Shown: piece after piece, positions 8,364 through 18,070 of the stretch
How the letters are laid out: each line of letters begins with the position of its first letter
How positions within the stretch are numbered: position 1 is the first letter of the stretch
Source: Methylobacterium aquaticum
GTDB lineage: Bacteria > Pseudomonadota > Alphaproteobacteria > Rhizobiales > Beijerinckiaceae
Length of the DNA: 64,000 nucleotides
Assembly (NCBI RefSeq): GCF_016804325.1
Contig: NZ_CP043627.1
Location: forward strand, 4,917,001 to 4,981,000
Reading direction: 5' to 3'
The notes under the pieces: model-generated
What the model was told of the DNA's origin: nothing
What the model saw: the letters and a program-made list of their open reading frames with translations, nothing else
Database searches by the model: none
Position numbers and translations under genes: made by a program

Positions 8364-9497
8364 ATGTTCTCCTCGACCGAGACGCCCGCCGCCGCCCTCC
8401 GCCCCGTCCCGCGTCCCGGTGTCCTCGCGATCGAGGCCTATGTCCCGGGCAAGAGCGCGGCGCCGGCGGGCGTGAAGCTGCACAAGCTGTCCTCGAACGA
8501 GACGCCGCTCGGCCCGAGCCCGGCGGCGGTCGCGGCGGCGCAGGAGACGGCGGCGCATCTGGAGCTCTACCCGGACGGCAGCGCCACCAAGCTCCGCCAG
8601 GCCATCGCGCAGAAATACGGCCTCGATCCCGAGCGGATCGTCTGCGGCGCCGGCTCGGACGAGCTGCTGTCGCTCCTCACTTACGCCTATATGGGCCCGG
8701 GCGACGAGGGGCTGTATTCGCAATACGGCTTCCTGGTCTACCGCATCGCCATCCTGGCGGCGGGCGGGGTGCCGGTGGTGGCGCCGGAGCGCGACCATAC
8801 CACCGACGTCGACGCGCTGCTGGCGGCGGTGACCGACAAGACCCGCATCGTCTACCTCGCCAACCCCAACAACCCGACCGGCACCTACCTGCCCTTCGAC
8901 GAGGTGCGGCGCCTCCATGCCGGCCTGCCGAAGACCACGTTGCTGGTCCTCGACGCGGCCTATGCCGAGTATGTCCGGCGCAACGACTATGCCGCCGGCC
9001 TGGAGCTGGTGGCCGAGCACGAGAACGTGGTGATGACCCGCACCTTCTCGAAGGTGTACGGCCTCGCCGCGCTCCGCATCGGCTGGATGGTGGCGCCCGC
9101 CGCGATCGCCGACGCGGTCAACCGCATCCGCGGCCCGTTCAACCTCGGCGCCGCCGCCATCGCGGCCGGTGCCGCCGCGATGGCGGACGACGCTCACATC
9201 GCCAAGGCGGTGGCCCACAATGACGCGTGGCTGCCGAAGGTGACGAAGGCGCTGGAGGACCTCGGCCTTGCGGTGACGCCGAGCGTCGGCAACTTCGTGC
9301 TGATCCACTTCCCCGACGAGGCCGGGCGTACAGCGGCGGATGCGGACGCCTACCTCACCGCCCGCGGGATGATCCTGCGCCGGGTCGGCGCCTACGGAAT
9401 GCCGAACGCCCTGCGCATGACGATCGGCACCGCCGAGGCCAACGAGGCCGTCATCGCGGCGCTGACCGAGTTCGTGAAGGGCGCCCGGCGTGGCTGA
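8364..9497 (+). CDS. hisC: Histidinol-phosphate aminotransferase
   Basis: HisC is a PLP enzyme that transaminates imidazole acetol-phosphate to histidinol-phosphate with glutamate. The 377-residue product shows the fold type I signatures: [10 protein letters not shown] near residue 43, [19 protein letters not shown] (PLP-Asp) and the Schiff-base lysine in [18 protein letters not shown]. The C-terminal [11 protein letters not shown] contains the substrate arginine. ATG 8364 was chosen because upstream residues are Arg-rich and unlike HisC. The gene overlaps tyrC by 8 nt; a hisC-tyrC pair is common in alphaproteobacteria, where HisC-type enzymes also serve tyrosine and phenylalanine synthesis, so dual use is likely. 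Confidence 0.95.
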   Translation: MFSSTETPAAALRPVPRPGVLAIEAYVPGKSAAPAGVKLHKLSSNETPLGPSPAAVAAAQETAAHLELYPDGSATKLRQAIAQKYGLDPERIVCGAGSDELLSLLTYAYMGPGDEGLYSQYGFLVYRIAILAAGGVPVVAPERDHTTDVDALLAAVTDKTRIVYLANPNNPTGTYLPFDEVRRLHAGLPKTTLLVLDAAYAEYVRRNDYAAGLELVAEHENVVMTRTFSKVYGLAALRIGWMVAPAAIADAVNRIRGPFNLGAAAIAAGAAAMADDAHIAKAVAHNDAWLPKVTKALEDLGLAVTPSVGNFVLIHFPDEAGRTAADADAYLTARGMILRRVGAYGMPNALRMTIGTAEANEAVIAALTEFVKGARRG

Positions 9498-10422
9498 GGC
9501 GTTCCGGCGGCTTGCCATCATCGGCCTTGGGCTGATCGGCTCGTCGATCGCCCGCGGCGCCCGGGCGGGCGGGCTCGCTCAAACGATCGTCGCCATCGAC
9601 CGCGACCCGGGCGTGATCGAGCGGGTGCGCGCGCTTCAGATCGCCGACGAGGCCACGACCGACCTCGCGGCGGGCGTCGCCGGGGCGGACCTGGTGATCC
9701 TGTGCGTGCCGGTCGGCGCCATCGGGGCGGTGGCGGCCGAGATCGCCGGGTCGCTGGCACCCGGCGCGATCCTGTCGGATGTCGGCTCGGTCAAGGCCGC
9801 GGTAGTGGCGGCGGCCGGGCCGCACCTGCCGGCGGGCGTCGGCTTCGTGCCCGCCCATCCGGTCGCCGGCACCGAGCATTCCGGGCCGGATGCGGGCTTT
9901 GCCAGCCTGTTCCACGGCCGCTGGTGCATCCTGACCCCGCCCGAGGGCACGGATCCTGCGGCGGTGGCGCGGGTGCGGGCATTCTGGGAGGGCTTGGGCT
10001 CCGTCGTCGAGACGATGACGCCCGCCCACCACGACCTCGTTCTGGCGATCACCAGCCACGTCCCGCACCTCATCGCCTACAACATCGTCGGCACCGCCGC
10101 CGACCTCGAGACCGTGACCCAGTCCGAGGTGATCAAGTTCTCGGCCGGCGGCTTTCGCGATTTCACCCGCATCGCCGCCTCCGATCCGACGATGTGGCGC
10201 GACATCTTCCTCACCAACAAGGAGGCGGTGCTGGAGATGCTGGGCCGCTTCAACGAGGACCTGTCGGCGCTCGCCCGCGCCATCCGCTGGGACGACGGCG
10301 AGGCCCTGCACGCGCTCTTCACCCGTACCCGGGCGATCCGCCGCGGCATCGTCGCGGTCGGCCAGGAGACCGCCGAGCCGGATTTCGGCCGCCGCGCCGG
10401 CAGTCCGAAGGCCGCCGAGTGA
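9490..10422 (+). CDS. tyrC: Prephenate/arogenate dehydrogenase
   Basis: This enzyme oxidatively decarboxylates prephenate or arogenate in tyrosine synthesis. The 310-residue protein begins with the NAD-binding loop [27 protein letters not shown] and the strongly conserved [10 protein letters not shown] motif (substrate-binding histidine) follow. The helical C-terminal domain carries [11 protein letters not shown] and [16 protein letters not shown], both family hallmarks. The GTG at 9490 overlaps the hisC stop, indicating translational coupling. No chorismate mutase or ACT domain is fused. Whether prephenate or arogenate is preferred cannot be read from the sequence. Confidence 0.95.
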   Translation: MAEAFRRLAIIGLGLIGSSIARGARAGGLAQTIVAIDRDPGVIERVRALQIADEATTDLAAGVAGADLVILCVPVGAIGAVAAEIAGSLAPGAILSDVGSVKAAVVAAAGPHLPAGVGFVPAHPVAGTEHSGPDAGFASLFHGRWCILTPPEGTDPAAVARVRAFWEGLGSVVETMTPAHHDLVLAITSHVPHLIAYNIVGTAADLETVTQSEVIKFSAGGFRDFTRIAASDPTMWRDIFLTNKEAVLEMLGRFNEDLSALARAIRWDDGEALHALFTRTRAIRRGIVAVGQETAEPDFGRRAGSPKAAE

Positions 10423-10529
10423 TCACAGACGGGAACCGATCGACACCCCAAGCTTTGCCATAAGCGTTGCCGTTTCGCCGTATTCGTTGGATACTCCCGG
10501 CGGGGTGGCTGGGTGAAACTCGTGGTGTG

Positions 10530-11726
10530 ATGATCGTGTCCCTTCGGTCGACCTGGATCCGGGGCCTCGCGGTGGCCCTGATCGGCGCGCAAGGAGCCGC
10601 CTGCGCCTCGCTGCCGCGCACCCCCTACAGCGCGGCGGACGCCGCCGCCGCCACCGTGCCGGGCCAGGCTCCGGACGTGCGGTTCTGGGCCGACGGCTCG
10701 GCCCGCAGCTTCGCGGCGGTGGCCGACCGGGTGAAGGCCTCGCGCGAGCCGTTCAGCTACCTCGCCCTCTCGGGCGGCGGCGGCGACGGAGCCTACGGCG
10801 CCGGCGTGCTCAACGGCTGGAGTGAGACCGGCAAGCGGCCGACCTTCACCATGGTCTCGGGTGTCTCGACCGGCGCGCTGATCGCGCCCTTCGCCTTCCT
10901 CGGGCCGGCTTATGACGGCTATCTGCGCCAGATCTACACCAGCGGCGAGGCCGCGACCCTGGTGCGCTCGCCCAACCCCCTCAACGTGCTGACCGGCGAC
11001 GGCCTGTTCGGCGATGCGCGCCTGCGCGACCTCGTCGGGCGCTACGTGACGCCCGACCTGCTGGCGGCGGTGGCCGAGGAGCACCGCAAGGGCCGGCGGC
11101 TCCTCGTCGTCACCACCAACCTCGATTCGCAGCGCGCCGTGATCTGGGACATGGGTGCGATCGCGGCGAGCGGCCAGCCCAATGCCGTCGACCTCTTCCG
11201 TGACGTGCTGACGGCGTCCGCCAGCGTGCCGGCGGTCTTCCCGCCGATGCTGATCGACGCCCAGGCCGGCAACCATGCCTTCCAGGAGATGCATGTCGAC
11301 GGCTCGGTGGTGACCCCGGTCTTCACCCTGCCCGAGGCCTTCCTGACCCAGGACGGGCGCATCGCCACGAGCCGCGGCACGCCCAACATCTACGTCGTCA
11401 TCAACGGCCGCATCGAGCCGAGCTTCGACGTGGTGCAGAACGGCACCCTGCCGATCGCGGTCCGCTCGCTCTCGACCGTCGGGCGCTCCCGCGCCCGGGC
11501 GACGCTCGCCAGCACCCAGGCCTTCGCCCGCCGCAACGGCATGGGCTTCAACCTGACCTATATCGACCGGCGCATCCCCGAAGTCCCGGCGTCCCAGGGC
11601 TTCGACACCGCCTATATGCGCCGCCTCTACGACGACGGCTACCAGAAGGGCAGCAGCGGCACCGTCTGGCAGACCACCCTGCCGCGGGACGGCGAGCCGG
11701 CGGTGCCCGCGCTGGCGTCGCGGTGA
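10530..11726 (+). CDS. Patatin-like phospholipase lipoprotein
   Basis: This is a 398-residue protein. A hydrophobic N-terminus ends in the lipobox-like QGAAC, so it is probably a lipid-anchored envelope protein. The patatin Ser-Asp dyad is visible: oxyanion-hole glycines in SGGGGDGAYGAGVLNG, nucleophile GVSTG, and the catalytic aspartate in MHVDGSVVTP. FRDVLTASASVPAVFPP is also typical of patatins. It should hydrolyse acyl esters of lipids in the envelope. ATG 10530 is chosen because it places the signal peptide at the N-terminus; earlier ATG 10467 would bury it. It stands alone after tyrC and is not obviously co-transcribed with it. Confidence 0.85.
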   Translation: MIVSLRSTWIRGLAVALIGAQGAACASLPRTPYSAADAAAATVPGQAPDVRFWADGSARSFAAVADRVKASREPFSYLALSGGGGDGAYGAGVLNGWSETGKRPTFTMVSGVSTGALIAPFAFLGPAYDGYLRQIYTSGEAATLVRSPNPLNVLTGDGLFGDARLRDLVGRYVTPDLLAAVAEEHRKGRRLLVVTTNLDSQRAVIWDMGAIAASGQPNAVDLFRDVLTASASVPAVFPPMLIDAQAGNHAFQEMHVDGSVVTPVFTLPEAFLTQDGRIATSRGTPNIYVVINGRIEPSFDVVQNGTLPIAVRSLSTVGRSRARATLASTQAFARRNGMGFNLTYIDRRIPEVPASQGFDTAYMRRLYDDGYQKGSSGTVWQTTLPRDGEPAVPALASR

Positions 11727-11769
11727 TTGGAGACCACGTCGAGCGTTTGACTCGGCGGGTGAATTCGTG

Positions 11770-12020
11770 AGCGCGGGATCCCCCTCTCCCCGCGGGCTGA
11801 GGGCTGTCCGGGAAGAAGAATGGCGCGCCTCCCCTCTCCCGTGCGGGAGAGGGGCCGGGGGATCGACGATCCCGCGTGAGGTGGCTCGGGTTCAGAATGA
11901 ATCTCCGACCGTGGAGCTGCGCAGCTCGACAGTTCAGGGCCATTGCGGCACCGTCACCACCCTGCGCGATCTTCGATCGCCCCTAACCCCTCTCCCATAC
12001 GGAACAGGGGATCCCGCGCT
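11770..12020. repeat. Family C interspersed palindromic element, copy 1
   Basis: The element is about 251 bp and bounded by perfect 14-bp inverted repeats (AGCGCGGGATCCCC at 11770-11783; its complement at 12007-12020). The interior contains further pairs such as CTCTCCCGTGCGGGAGAG and the palindrome GAGCTGCGCAGCTC. A second copy lies at about 54400-54675 in the opposite orientation. It carries no coding potential. The 14-bp ends suggest a MITE-like or REP-derived origin. Confidence 0.7.
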
Positions 12021-12090
12021 TTGTTGGCTGGAGCGTGATTTGATGCCCGGATGTGGAGTCCGAATTTTCGCATTCTAACTCCATCACCAC

Positions 12091-13305
12091 CTACACCACC
12101 AACCCACCCACCGGCCGCAACGCTTCCGTGCCTGGAAACACGCTGCGCCCGAGCACCCCCGGCGACAGCCCGAACAGATCCGCGGCCAAGCCCTTGGCGA
12201 TGGCCCGGACGTCGATGGTGGGGGCGAGGTCGCGGCCGTCCCGGAGCTGGGCGGGGCCGAGGCCCGGCCAATCCGCCAGCACCCGGCCGCCGCGCACCGC
12301 GCCGCCGAGGAGGAACGCCACCGTGCCGGTGCCGTGATCGGTGCCGGTGGTCCCGTTGACCCGGGCGGTGCGGCCGAACTCGGTGACCACCAGGATCGCG
12401 GTGTCGGACCAGCGCGGCGCCAGGATCTCGGAAAACACCGAGAACACGCCGTCGAGCCCGCCGAGCAGACCGGCGAGGCGGCCGGTGGCGCCGCCCTCGT
12501 CGGCGTGGGTGTCCCAGCCGTCGAGGGCGAGCGCCGCGATGCGCGGGCCGTCATCGGCGGCGATCAGCCGGGCCGCGCCCTCGGCGAGGCCGCGCAGGCC
12601 CCCGTTCCCCTTCGGCCCGCCCTTTGATTCGCCTTTGGCCAGGGCATCGACGTCGAGGCCGTGGGCGAGGGCGGCGGCCAGCATCGGGTCGTGCGCCTCG
12701 TAGAGGCCGAGCACCCGCCGTCCGAGTTCGTCGCTCGCCCGCGGCAGGCGCGGCGGCGCCCAGCCGAGGACCGGGGCGGGGCCGCGCAGGATCAAGGGCG
12801 GCACCACCCCGACGCCGAGCGCGCTGCGGGGCGGGATGCCCTCCCCCGCCGGCAGGGCGGCGACGAGGCGGTTGAGCCAGCCGCTCGCGGTGTGGCCGGG
12901 GCCGGGCTGGCCGCTCTCGAGCACGTCCTGCCCGTCGAAATGCGAGCGCTCGCGGTAGCCGGTGGCAGCGGCATGGACCACCAGGGCCTGCCGGGCGGCG
13001 TAGAGCCGGGCGAAGGTCGGCAATGCCGGATGCAGGGAGAAGAAGCCGTCGAGGGGGAGCGCCGCCGCGGGCCCGTCGCGGGTGAGCGCGATGCCGGGGC
13101 GCAGATCCGCGTAAGCAGGGTCGCCGAGCGGTGCCACCGCCGAGAGCCCGTCGAGGGCGCCGCGCAGGATCACCACGACGAGGCGGGCGTCCCGGGCGCC
13201 GGGCGCCGCATACGCCGTGCGGGGAATGGCGCCCCAGGCGAACAGCGCGCCCGCGGTGCCGAGGATCGCCCGGCGGCTCGGATGGAACTCGCAGGAGTCT
13301 TCCAT
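12091..13305 (-). CDS. DUF1501 family Tat-exported protein
   Basis: This 404-residue protein begins with a twin-arginine signal (SRRAILGTAGALFAWGAIPR). The body is DUF1501: LVVVILRGALDGLSAV, SHFDGQDVLESG, ALDGWDTHADEGG and VVTEFGRTARVNGTTGTDHG. The Asp/His-rich motifs resemble alkaline phosphatase-superfamily (sulfatase-like) metal sites. Family members are exported and of unknown substrate. It sits 5 nt downstream of the DUF1800 gene; this DUF1800-DUF1501 pair recurs across bacteria and is thought to act as one unit. ATG 13305 is preferred because it starts just before the Tat signal. Confidence 0.9.
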   Translation of the reverse strand: MEDSCEFHPSRRAILGTAGALFAWGAIPRTAYAAPGARDARLVVVILRGALDGLSAVAPLGDPAYADLRPGIALTRDGPAAALPLDGFFSLHPALPTFARLYAARQALVVHAAATGYRERSHFDGQDVLESGQPGPGHTASGWLNRLVAALPAGEGIPPRSALGVGVVPPLILRGPAPVLGWAPPRLPRASDELGRRVLGLYEAHDPMLAAALAHGLDVDALAKGESKGGPKGNGGLRGLAEGAARLIAADDGPRIAALALDGWDTHADEGGATGRLAGLLGGLDGVFSVFSEILAPRWSDTAILVVTEFGRTARVNGTTGTDHGTGTVAFLLGGAVRGGRVLADWPGLGPAQLRDGRDLAPTIDVRAIAKGLAADLFGLSPGVLGRSVFPGTEALRPVGGLVV

Positions 13306-13310
13306 GGGGA

Positions 13311-14696
13311 TCACCGTCGCTGGAATTCGGGGGCCATCAGGACGAGGGCGACGCCCTGTGCCCGGCTCTCGGCCCGGCGGATCACTGTCCGGGTCTCGTC
13401 GGTGGCGAGCGGGCCCAGAACCGCCTCGGCGAACGCCATCGGGTCGGTGCCGGCGGCGAGCTGGCCGGTCCGGGCGGCGAGGTCGAGCCGGGCCCGCAAG
13501 CCCTCCGGCGAGGCCCAGGTGCCGGCATCGTCGGCATAGCCGTTCGGGGCCGGGGCGGACCAGAACGGCTGGCCCAACGCCGCGAGCCCACCCATCGCCA
13601 TCCGGGGATCCGGCGCAAGCGCGAGCCCGCGCATCGCCGCGACGGTGAATTCCTGCGGCGAGCGGATCTTGCGCTGCACCGGCTCCCAGGCCTCCGGCGC
13701 CTCGACGAGCGCCAGCACAACCCGCGACAGGTCGCCGTCCTGGTCGAGGAAGGTCCGCGCCAGGCGCGCCACCAGGGCGGGGGGCGGGTCGTCGGCGACG
13801 AAGTGGCGGGCAAGCCGCGTGGCGACGTGGCGGGCGGTCGACGGATGCGCGGCGAGGTCGTCGAGGGCCATGCGCAGCTGCTCGGGCCCGACATCGAGAT
13901 AGGTGCGGCCGAGCAGCGTCACGGCGCCCGGCTCGTGGGCGCCGCGCCGGAAGGCGGTCGCGCCCGGCAGCCCCTCGGCATTGCCGTCGCGGTGCAGCGA
14001 CCAGCCGGTGAGGATGCGGGCGAGCGCCGTCACGTCGTCCTGGCCGTAGCCGCCATCGACGCCGAGCGTGTGGAGTTCGAGAAGCTCGCGGCCGAGATTC
14101 TCGTTGAGGCCCTTTCCCGGACCATTCCCCCTGCGCAGGCCGGCCGGCGAGTTGGGGCCGATCGAGGCGACGTTGTCGAGGTAGATCAGCATCGCCGGAT
14201 GGGTCGCGGCGGCGAGCAGCAGGTCGCGGAAGCGTCCGAGCACGTGCGGGCGGATCGCCTCGCGCTCGAAGGCGCCGGCGCTGACCCGGATTTGCGGCCC
14301 CCGTGCCGCCGAGACGGTGAAGTGGTTGGCCCAGAACCACACCAGGCGCTCGATGAAGCCGGTCTGCGCCTCCCGCGCCAGGGCGAGGCGGGCCGCCACC
14401 TCGGCCTGATAGGTGCGCTGCTCGATCGACGGGGCCGGCGGGCCTTCCGGCATCGGCGCGTCCGGGCTCGCCGCGCGGGCGAGCTTGCGGGCCTGCTCCT
14501 CGGCGCGAAGGGCGGTGAGCAGGGTCGGCGTCGAGCCCAGGTCCGGCCCGGTCGGCAGGGGCACGGTGCCGGCCAGGATCTCGCGGCGCAACACCTCCTC
14601 GACCGGCTCGCCCCGGGCGAGATCGCCCGGCCGGGCGCCGAGCCCGAACCGCCCGAGGGCGAGCGCCGTCCGACGCGGATCGACCGCCATGCCCAT
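13311..14696 (-). CDS. DUF1800 family protein
   Basis: This 461-residue protein matches DUF1800: ALALGRFGLGARPGD at the N-terminus, FIERLVWFWANHFTVSA, HPAMLIYLDNVASIGPNSP, GLNENLGRELLELHTLGVDG, YGQDDVTALARILTGW and HFVADDPPPALV. These are family hallmarks, with the ENxGRELLELHTLG motif especially clear. The biochemical function is unknown, but the protein is nearly always encoded beside a DUF1501 protein, as here. No convincing signal peptide is visible, so export might depend on its partner's Tat signal (inference). ATG 14696 or the in-frame ATG at 14690 could be the start. Confidence 0.9.
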   Translation of the reverse strand: MGMAVDPRRTALALGRFGLGARPGDLARGEPVEEVLRREILAGTVPLPTGPDLGSTPTLLTALRAEEQARKLARAASPDAPMPEGPPAPSIEQRTYQAEVAARLALAREAQTGFIERLVWFWANHFTVSAARGPQIRVSAGAFEREAIRPHVLGRFRDLLLAAATHPAMLIYLDNVASIGPNSPAGLRRGNGPGKGLNENLGRELLELHTLGVDGGYGQDDVTALARILTGWSLHRDGNAEGLPGATAFRRGAHEPGAVTLLGRTYLDVGPEQLRMALDDLAAHPSTARHVATRLARHFVADDPPPALVARLARTFLDQDGDLSRVVLALVEAPEAWEPVQRKIRSPQEFTVAAMRGLALAPDPRMAMGGLAALGQPFWSAPAPNGYADDAGTWASPEGLRARLDLAARTGQLAAGTDPMAFAEAVLGPLATDETRTVIRRAESRAQGVALVLMAPEFQRR

Positions 14697-14845
14697 GCCC
14701 TCCTGGTCCGTCAGGCGCGATGACGCGCCTCGATGGCTGAACGAATGCTGAGTGCAGGATGACGTTTTCGTAAGGTTGTTTCGGAGAGAAAACTTATATT
14801 TCCAAATATTTCTCGGTTATTGCCCCTAGATCTCGAATCCATCAA

Positions 14846-14982
14846 GTCATTCCGGGGCCGCGAAAGCGGAGCCCGGAATCCAGACGCCCAGGTGGAACAG
14901 AATGAAGTGGAATGCTGTCCGCTTGATCCTGACCGTTCCGCGGTTCTGGACTCCGGGCTCCGCTTCGCGGCCCCGGAATGAC
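14846..14982. repeat. Family B interspersed palindromic element, copy 1
   Basis: The outer arms GTCATTCCGGGGCCGCG and the complementary CGCGGCCCCGGAATGAC flank about 100 bp, with inner arms GCGGAGCCCGGAATCCAG and CTGGACTCCGGGCTCCGC. The centre shares a segment with copy 5 (ATGAAGTGGAATGC versus ATGAAGCGGAACGC). Other copies lie at 17761, 22763, 31474, 45542 and 60269. Confidence 0.8.
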
Positions 14983-15045
14983 GAGGAGGGTGTCGAAACC
15001 GACGATCGATTCGAACAAGACCTCGTTCTTGGCACCCGAACCGAA

Positions 15046-16539
15046 TCACTCTGCCAAGGCGAGCAGCCGGTCGCAATCGACATGGGCCTCGAGGTGGTCC
15101 GCCAGGCCGTCGAGCACGCGCTCGATCACCGCCTCGTAGGCCTCCGGGCCCGGCGCGGCGCCGAGGCGGGAGAGCCACAGGGCGCGCTGGCCCTCGTCGG
15201 AGAACAGCCCGTGGACGTAGGTGCCGCTGACGAGCCCGTCGGCCGAGACCGCGCCGTCGCGGCGGCCGTCGGCGAGGCGCAGGAGCGGGCGGGCGCAATC
15301 GGGGCCGTCGGTCTCGCCGACATGCATCTCGTAGCCGGTGAAGGGCGTCCCGTCCGGCAGGCTGACGCCGCTCGCCGCGGCGAGCCGCTTCTCGGCGGTC
15401 AGAACGGTCTCGACGTCGAGAAGGCCCAAGCCCGCCACCGTGCCGGGCGGCCCCTCGATGCCCTGCGGATCGCTCAGGATCGTGCCGAGCATCTGGTAGC
15501 CGCCGCACAGCCCGAGCACCCGTCCGCCGCGGCGGCGATGGGCCAGGATGTCGATGTCCCACCCCTGCTGGCGCAGGAAGGCGAGGTCGGGGATCGTGGT
15601 CTTCGAGCCCGGCAGCAGCACGAGGTCGGCCTCGGCCGGGATCGGACGGCCGGGCTCGACCAGCACCACGCTCACCCCCGGCTCGGCCCGCAGGGGATCG
15701 AGGTCGTCGAAATTGGCGATGCGGGGCAGGACCGGCACCGCCACCACCTTGGCCCCCGGCTTCTCGGCGCCGCGCAATCCCAGGATGTCCTCCGCCGGCA
15801 ACTGGGCGGCCTCGGGGAAATGCGGGATCAGCCCCAGGGCCTCCCAGCCGGTGCGGGCGGCGATCAGGCTCATGCCGTCGGCAAACAGCGCCGGGTCGCC
15901 GCGAAACCGGTTGACCAGGAAGCCCCGCACCATCGCGGCATCCTCCGGGTCGATGACCGCCTTCGTGCCGACGAGGCTCGCGATCACCCCGCCGCGGTCG
16001 ATGTCGCCGAGCAGGATCACCGGCGTCCCGGTGGCGCGGGCGAACCCCATATTGGCGATGTCGCCGCGGCGCAGGTTCACCTCGGAGGCCGACCCCGCCC
16101 CCTCGACCAGGACCAGGTCGGATTCCGACCGCAGGCGCCCGAAGCTCTCGACGACCGAGGCGAGGAGCCGCGGCTTCCAGTCCTGGTATTCCCGCGCCCG
16201 GACCGTGCCGACCATCCGCCCCTGCACCACCACCTGCGAGCCGATCTCGCTCTGGGGCTTCAGCAGCACCGGATTCATGTGGACGGAGGGCGCGACGCCC
16301 GCCGCCCGGGCCTGGAGCGCCTGGGCACGGCCGATCTCGCCGCCATCGGCCGTGACGGCGGCGTTGTTCGACATGTTCTGCGGCTTGAACGGCCGCACCC
16401 GCAGGCCCCGTCGCGCGAAGGCGCGGGCGAGCCCGGCGACGATCAGCGACTTGCCGACATCCGAGCCGGTGCCCTGGATCATCAGGGCCTTCGGGCCCTT
16501 TCGAACGGGCAAGTCGTCCGCCGAATCGTCTGCCGACAT
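15046..16539 (-). CDS. cobQ: Cobyric acid synthase
   Basis: CobQ amidates four side chains of adenosyl-cobyrinate a,c-diamide using glutamine and ATP, in cobalamin synthesis. The 497-residue protein has the BioD-like ATPase motif [20 protein letters not shown] near residue 20, [30 protein letters not shown] and a class I glutamine amidotransferase domain with the catalytic Cys in [10 protein letters not shown] and His in GTYVHGLF. Full length is normal. The upstream region (16540-16697) shows no cobalamin riboswitch core that I could identify. No other cobalamin genes are adjacent. Confidence 0.96.
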   Translation of the reverse strand: MSADDSADDLPVRKGPKALMIQGTGSDVGKSLIVAGLARAFARRGLRVRPFKPQNMSNNAAVTADGGEIGRAQALQARAAGVAPSVHMNPVLLKPQSEIGSQVVVQGRMVGTVRAREYQDWKPRLLASVVESFGRLRSESDLVLVEGAGSASEVNLRRGDIANMGFARATGTPVILLGDIDRGGVIASLVGTKAVIDPEDAAMVRGFLVNRFRGDPALFADGMSLIAARTGWEALGLIPHFPEAAQLPAEDILGLRGAEKPGAKVVAVPVLPRIANFDDLDPLRAEPGVSVVLVEPGRPIPAEADLVLLPGSKTTIPDLAFLRQQGWDIDILAHRRRGGRVLGLCGGYQMLGTILSDPQGIEGPPGTVAGLGLLDVETVLTAEKRLAAASGVSLPDGTPFTGYEMHVGETDGPDCARPLLRLADGRRDGAVSADGLVSGTYVHGLFSDEGQRALWLSRLGAAPGPEAYEAVIERVLDGLADHLEAHVDCDRLLALAE

Positions 16540-16697
16540 GGCGCCTCGCAGGTGGCCGGCCGCCCGGTGCGGCAGCGCACGGAAAAAATTCGGAAACCCG
16601 GCCGGTCGACGGCCGAGTGTGGCGCGGCGGTCATAGGCGTCCGGCCATGCCCAAGCTAGCCTGCGGCCACAATTTCGCTCAAACGGGGCGTCCTCCA

Positions 16698-17591
16698 GTG
16701 TTCAAGAAGTTCATGCTCGCCGGCGCCGCGACGTCGCTCCTCGCCGGAGCGGCCTCGGCCGCGGACCTGCCGCGCCGGGTCGCCCCGCCGCCGGTCTTCA
16801 CCGCCGTTCCGGTCTTCACCTGGACCGGCTTCTATGCCGGCCTGCACACCGACTACACCTTCACCGACCGCCAGCGCATCACCACCATCGGCAACGATGT
16901 CGCGCCGACCAACACGATCGGCAACGTCGCGACCCTGCGTCGCCCGCCGGTGGTGAGCAACGAGCAGGACGGGCTGGCCAATATCGGCGGCGGCTTCGGC
17001 TACAACTACCAGTTCACGCCGGGCTCGGGCGTCGTGGTCGGCGTCCAGGCGGACTGGGCCTGGAACGACATCCACAAGAACACCTTCTATCTCGGCCCGC
17101 GTCTCGCCGCGAACAACTTCACGCCCGATCCGAGCGCCTTCCGTCAGGAGCTGTCCTGGCTCGGCACCGTCGTCGGCCGCGCCGGCTACGCCTTCGACCG
17201 CCTCTTCGTCTACGGCATGGGCGGCTTCGCCTATGGTGGCGTGGATTACCGCGCCAACTTCTACACCGGGGGCGGCGCCCTGGCCTATGCCGGCCGCTAC
17301 AACGACATCGCCACCGGCTACGCCTATGGCGGCGGCATCGAGTACGCCCTGCCGACCGACTCGCTCCTGGCCCGCTTCAGCCTCCTGGGGCTGCTCGGCA
17401 TCCAGTCCCAGGCCGTGACGATCAAGGCCGAGTACCTGCACTACGACCTCGGCAGCCGCAACGTGCTCGTCAACAACACCGGCTTCACGCCGGCCGCCGG
17501 CGCGGCGCCGCGCGGCTCCTACACCTCGCGCTTCACCACCGAGGGCAACCTGGTCCGCGCCGGGTTCAGCTACAAGTTCAACGGCCTCTGA
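16698..17591 (+). CDS. Outer membrane beta-barrel protein (Omp25/Omp31-like porin family)
   Basis: This 297-residue protein has a signal peptide ([16 protein letters not shown], cleavage before ADLP). The mature part contains [16 protein letters not shown], the conserved first barrel strand of the Omp25/31-like family, several alternating-hydrophobic strands ([30 protein letters not shown]) and a terminal [12 protein letters not shown] ending in Leu. It is an outer-membrane barrel of the kind common in Methylobacterium and Brucella. The GTG at 16698 gives the complete signal peptide; an ATG at 16710 is a shorter alternative. A strong terminator follows. Confidence 0.88.
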   Translation: MFKKFMLAGAATSLLAGAASAADLPRRVAPPPVFTAVPVFTWTGFYAGLHTDYTFTDRQRITTIGNDVAPTNTIGNVATLRRPPVVSNEQDGLANIGGGFGYNYQFTPGSGVVVGVQADWAWNDIHKNTFYLGPRLAANNFTPDPSAFRQELSWLGTVVGRAGYAFDRLFVYGMGGFAYGGVDYRANFYTGGGALAYAGRYNDIATGYAYGGGIEYALPTDSLLARFSLLGLLGIQSQAVTIKAEYLHYDLGSRNVLVNNTGFTPAAGAAPRGSYTSRFTTEGNLVRAGFSYKFNGL

Positions 17592-17644
17592 TCGCTCGAT
17601 CGGCTGAGCCGCATCGGCGGGCCTGACCAGGCCCGCCCCTCTCG

Positions 17645-17680
17645 ACGGCCGCGGGGCCCATCGCCCCGGCGGCCGTTTTT
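17645..17680 (+). terminator. Rho-independent terminator of the porin gene
   Basis: The arms ACGGCCGC and GCGGCCGT enclose a GGGGC/GCCCC inner pair and are followed by TTTTT, 54 bases after the stop codon. This is a classic intrinsic terminator. Confidence 0.85.
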
Positions 17681-17760
17681 GTTCGTTCCGGGCCGCAAGC
17701 TCCGTGAGCCTGCTTGATCGACCGACCAGTCGATCCGACGCCGGCATCGACAACCCTCCA

Positions 17761-17802
17761 CGTCATCCCGGGGCCCGGCGCAGCCGGGAACCCGGGATGA
17801 CG
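17761..17802. repeat. Family B palindrome, truncated copy 2
   Basis: CGTCATCCCGGGGCCCGGC pairs with the complementary ...CCCGGGATGACG at 17789-17802. Only the outer arms remain, so this looks like an internally deleted form of the larger family B element. It may also act as a strong hairpin downstream of the porin terminator. Confidence 0.6.
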
Positions 17803-17843
17803 CTGGAGGATATCAGGTCTTGATCGGCTCGCGCCGACACACC

Positions 17844-18070
17844 CTCAGAGCCTGTTTGATTGGCTCAAGCACTGATCCCCACACGCGACCTCATCCTGAG
17901 GTGTCAGTCGATTGAAAATCGACTGACCTCGAAGGAGAGCTCCAGGGATCACGTAGATTTCTGGAGCCCTCCTTCGAGGCTCCTTACAGTCGCACCTCAG
18001 GATGAGGTCGCGAGAGGGATAGGACAGGTCGTCGCGGCTAGATTTTTGTAAGTCAAACAGACTCTCAGAG
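17844..18070. repeat. Family A nested palindromic element, copy 1 (complete)
   Basis: The left end CTCAGAGCCTGTTTGATT and right end (complement CTCTGAGAGTCTGTTTGACT) are imperfect inverted repeats. Inside, GACCTCATCCTGAGGTG at 17887-17903 matches the inverse near 17995-18010. An inner hairpin CAGTCGATT-gaa-AATCGACTG and the arms CTCGAAGGAG and CTCCTTCGAG complete the nested layout. Its right end contains the stop codon of the neighbouring MBL gene. The other copies are at 22531, 24723 and 40249. Confidence 0.85.

Noticed and set aside
16540..16697. Cobalamin riboswitch upstream of cobQ
   Set aside because: The conserved B12-box core could not be identified in this short interval.
17844..18070. 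Palindromic repeats as a CRISPR array
   Set aside because: Copies are dispersed kilobases apart, differ in sequence and have no regular spacers or cas genes.
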